Of a stretch of 32,951 nucleotides of DNA, positions 32,821 through 32,951 are shown in pieces; position 1 is the first letter of the stretch, and every line of letters starts with the position of its first letter. Origin of the DNA: Limosilactobacillus kribbianus. GTDB taxonomy: Bacteria; Bacillota; Bacilli; Lactobacillales; Lactobacillaceae. Below the pieces are notes generated by a model. That model worked only from the letters and a program-made list of their open reading frames with translations. It was not told the origin of the DNA and searched no databases. A program made the position numbers and the translations under genes. The stretch spans positions 1 to 32,951 of the forward strand of contig NZ_JAOVYZ010000021.1 in NCBI RefSeq assembly GCF_026413145.1. Direction: 5' to 3'.

Positions 32821-32853
32821 ATGAAATTCAATGTCATTAAGTTAAGAGCTTGA
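32821..32853 (+). other. Possible 10-codon ORF with a good ribosome-binding site
   Basis: ATG at 32821 preceded by AAAGGGAG opens MKFNVIKLRA and then stops. It may be a chance match, a remnant of a larger gene, or a short peptide. The region from 32797 to the terminator at 32908 otherwise holds nothing I can support. Confidence 0.15.
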
Positions 32854-32907
32854 CAATTAGTGGTCGGTTCTTACAGGATGTCGTTTGAAAAGTAATTCGT
32901 TAATTTT

Positions 32908-32951
32908 AAGGCCACCTAAGTAGTAATCGCGGTTACTAATTAGGTGGCCTT
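32908..32951. terminator. Hairpin terminator at the window edge
   Basis: AAGGCCACCTAA (32908-32919) and TTAGGTGGCCTT (32940-32951) are a perfect 12-bp inverted repeat. A further TAGTAA/TTACTA pair lies inside. On the minus strand it ends in TTAAAATTAA, so it most likely closes a minus-strand gene beyond the window. The final bases are cut by the window edge. Confidence 0.75.

Overview
The window looks like chromosome from a heterofermentative lactic acid bacterium, most likely a Limosilactobacillus-type lactobacillus of intermediate G+C (about half by eye, not counted). The evidence is a full-length, strongly codon-biased phosphoketolase, lactobacillus-style Shine-Dalgarno sequences and extended -10 promoters, a YkoEDC thiamin-precursor transporter under a TPP riboswitch, a BrnQ carrier, LplA and a DacA carboxypeptidase. 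Species cannot be fixed from sequence reading alone. I see no rRNA, tRNA, CRISPR array, transposase or phage gene.

Layout, left to right. 1-4.1 kb: a membrane acyltransferase (minus) divergent from xpk. 4.1-8.6 kb: a broken CPA1 Na+/H+ antiporter pseudogene, then an AgrC-like histidine kinase and an AgrA/LytTR-like response regulator. The kinase and regulator are on the same strand but are separated by an oppositely oriented zinc-ribbon membrane protein. 8.7-11.9 kb: brnQ, a ROK-family kinase and a Cof-type HAD phosphatase, closed by a bidirectional terminator. 11.9-14.4 kb: uspA and a TetM-like ribosomal-protection GTPase whose last ~45 codons are out of frame. 14.5-16.75 kb: lplA, two overlapping unknown genes, then a stretch with its own promoter and terminator that looks like an orphan structured RNA. 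16.8-22.5 kb: an MFS exporter, a methyltransferase with an XRE regulator, a membrane-anchored alpha/beta hydrolase and a second, intact CPA1 antiporter. 22.5-25.8 kb: a DUF4870-like protein and ykoEDC with promoter, TPP riboswitch and attenuator all readable. 25.8-27.3 kb: a TSUP exporter with a TetR regulator, followed by a 111-nt imperfect hairpin. 27.3-29.6 kb: nucleoside hydrolase divergent from a type-2 ferredoxin/flavodoxin-NADP reductase. 29.6-32.8 kb: a cell-wall group with an active-looking L,D-transpeptidase, a paralog that has lost the catalytic Ser-His-Gly-Cys motif, a tiny membrane protein and DacA; then a GNAT acetyltransferase.

Functional links: phosphoketolase depends on thiamin diphosphate, and ykoEDC imports its pyrimidine precursor. 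DacA trims pentapeptide to tetrapeptide stems, the donor substrate of L,D-transpeptidases, so the 29.6-32.3 kb genes form a plausible wall-remodelling neighbourhood. One CPA1 antiporter is dead while another is intact 15 kb away.

Most worth a second look: the catalytically dead L,D-transpeptidase-like gene beside the live one, the orphan transcript at 16567-16750, the wobble-rich hairpin at 27176-27286, the split two-component system, and the frame lesions in the antiporter and TetM-like genes.
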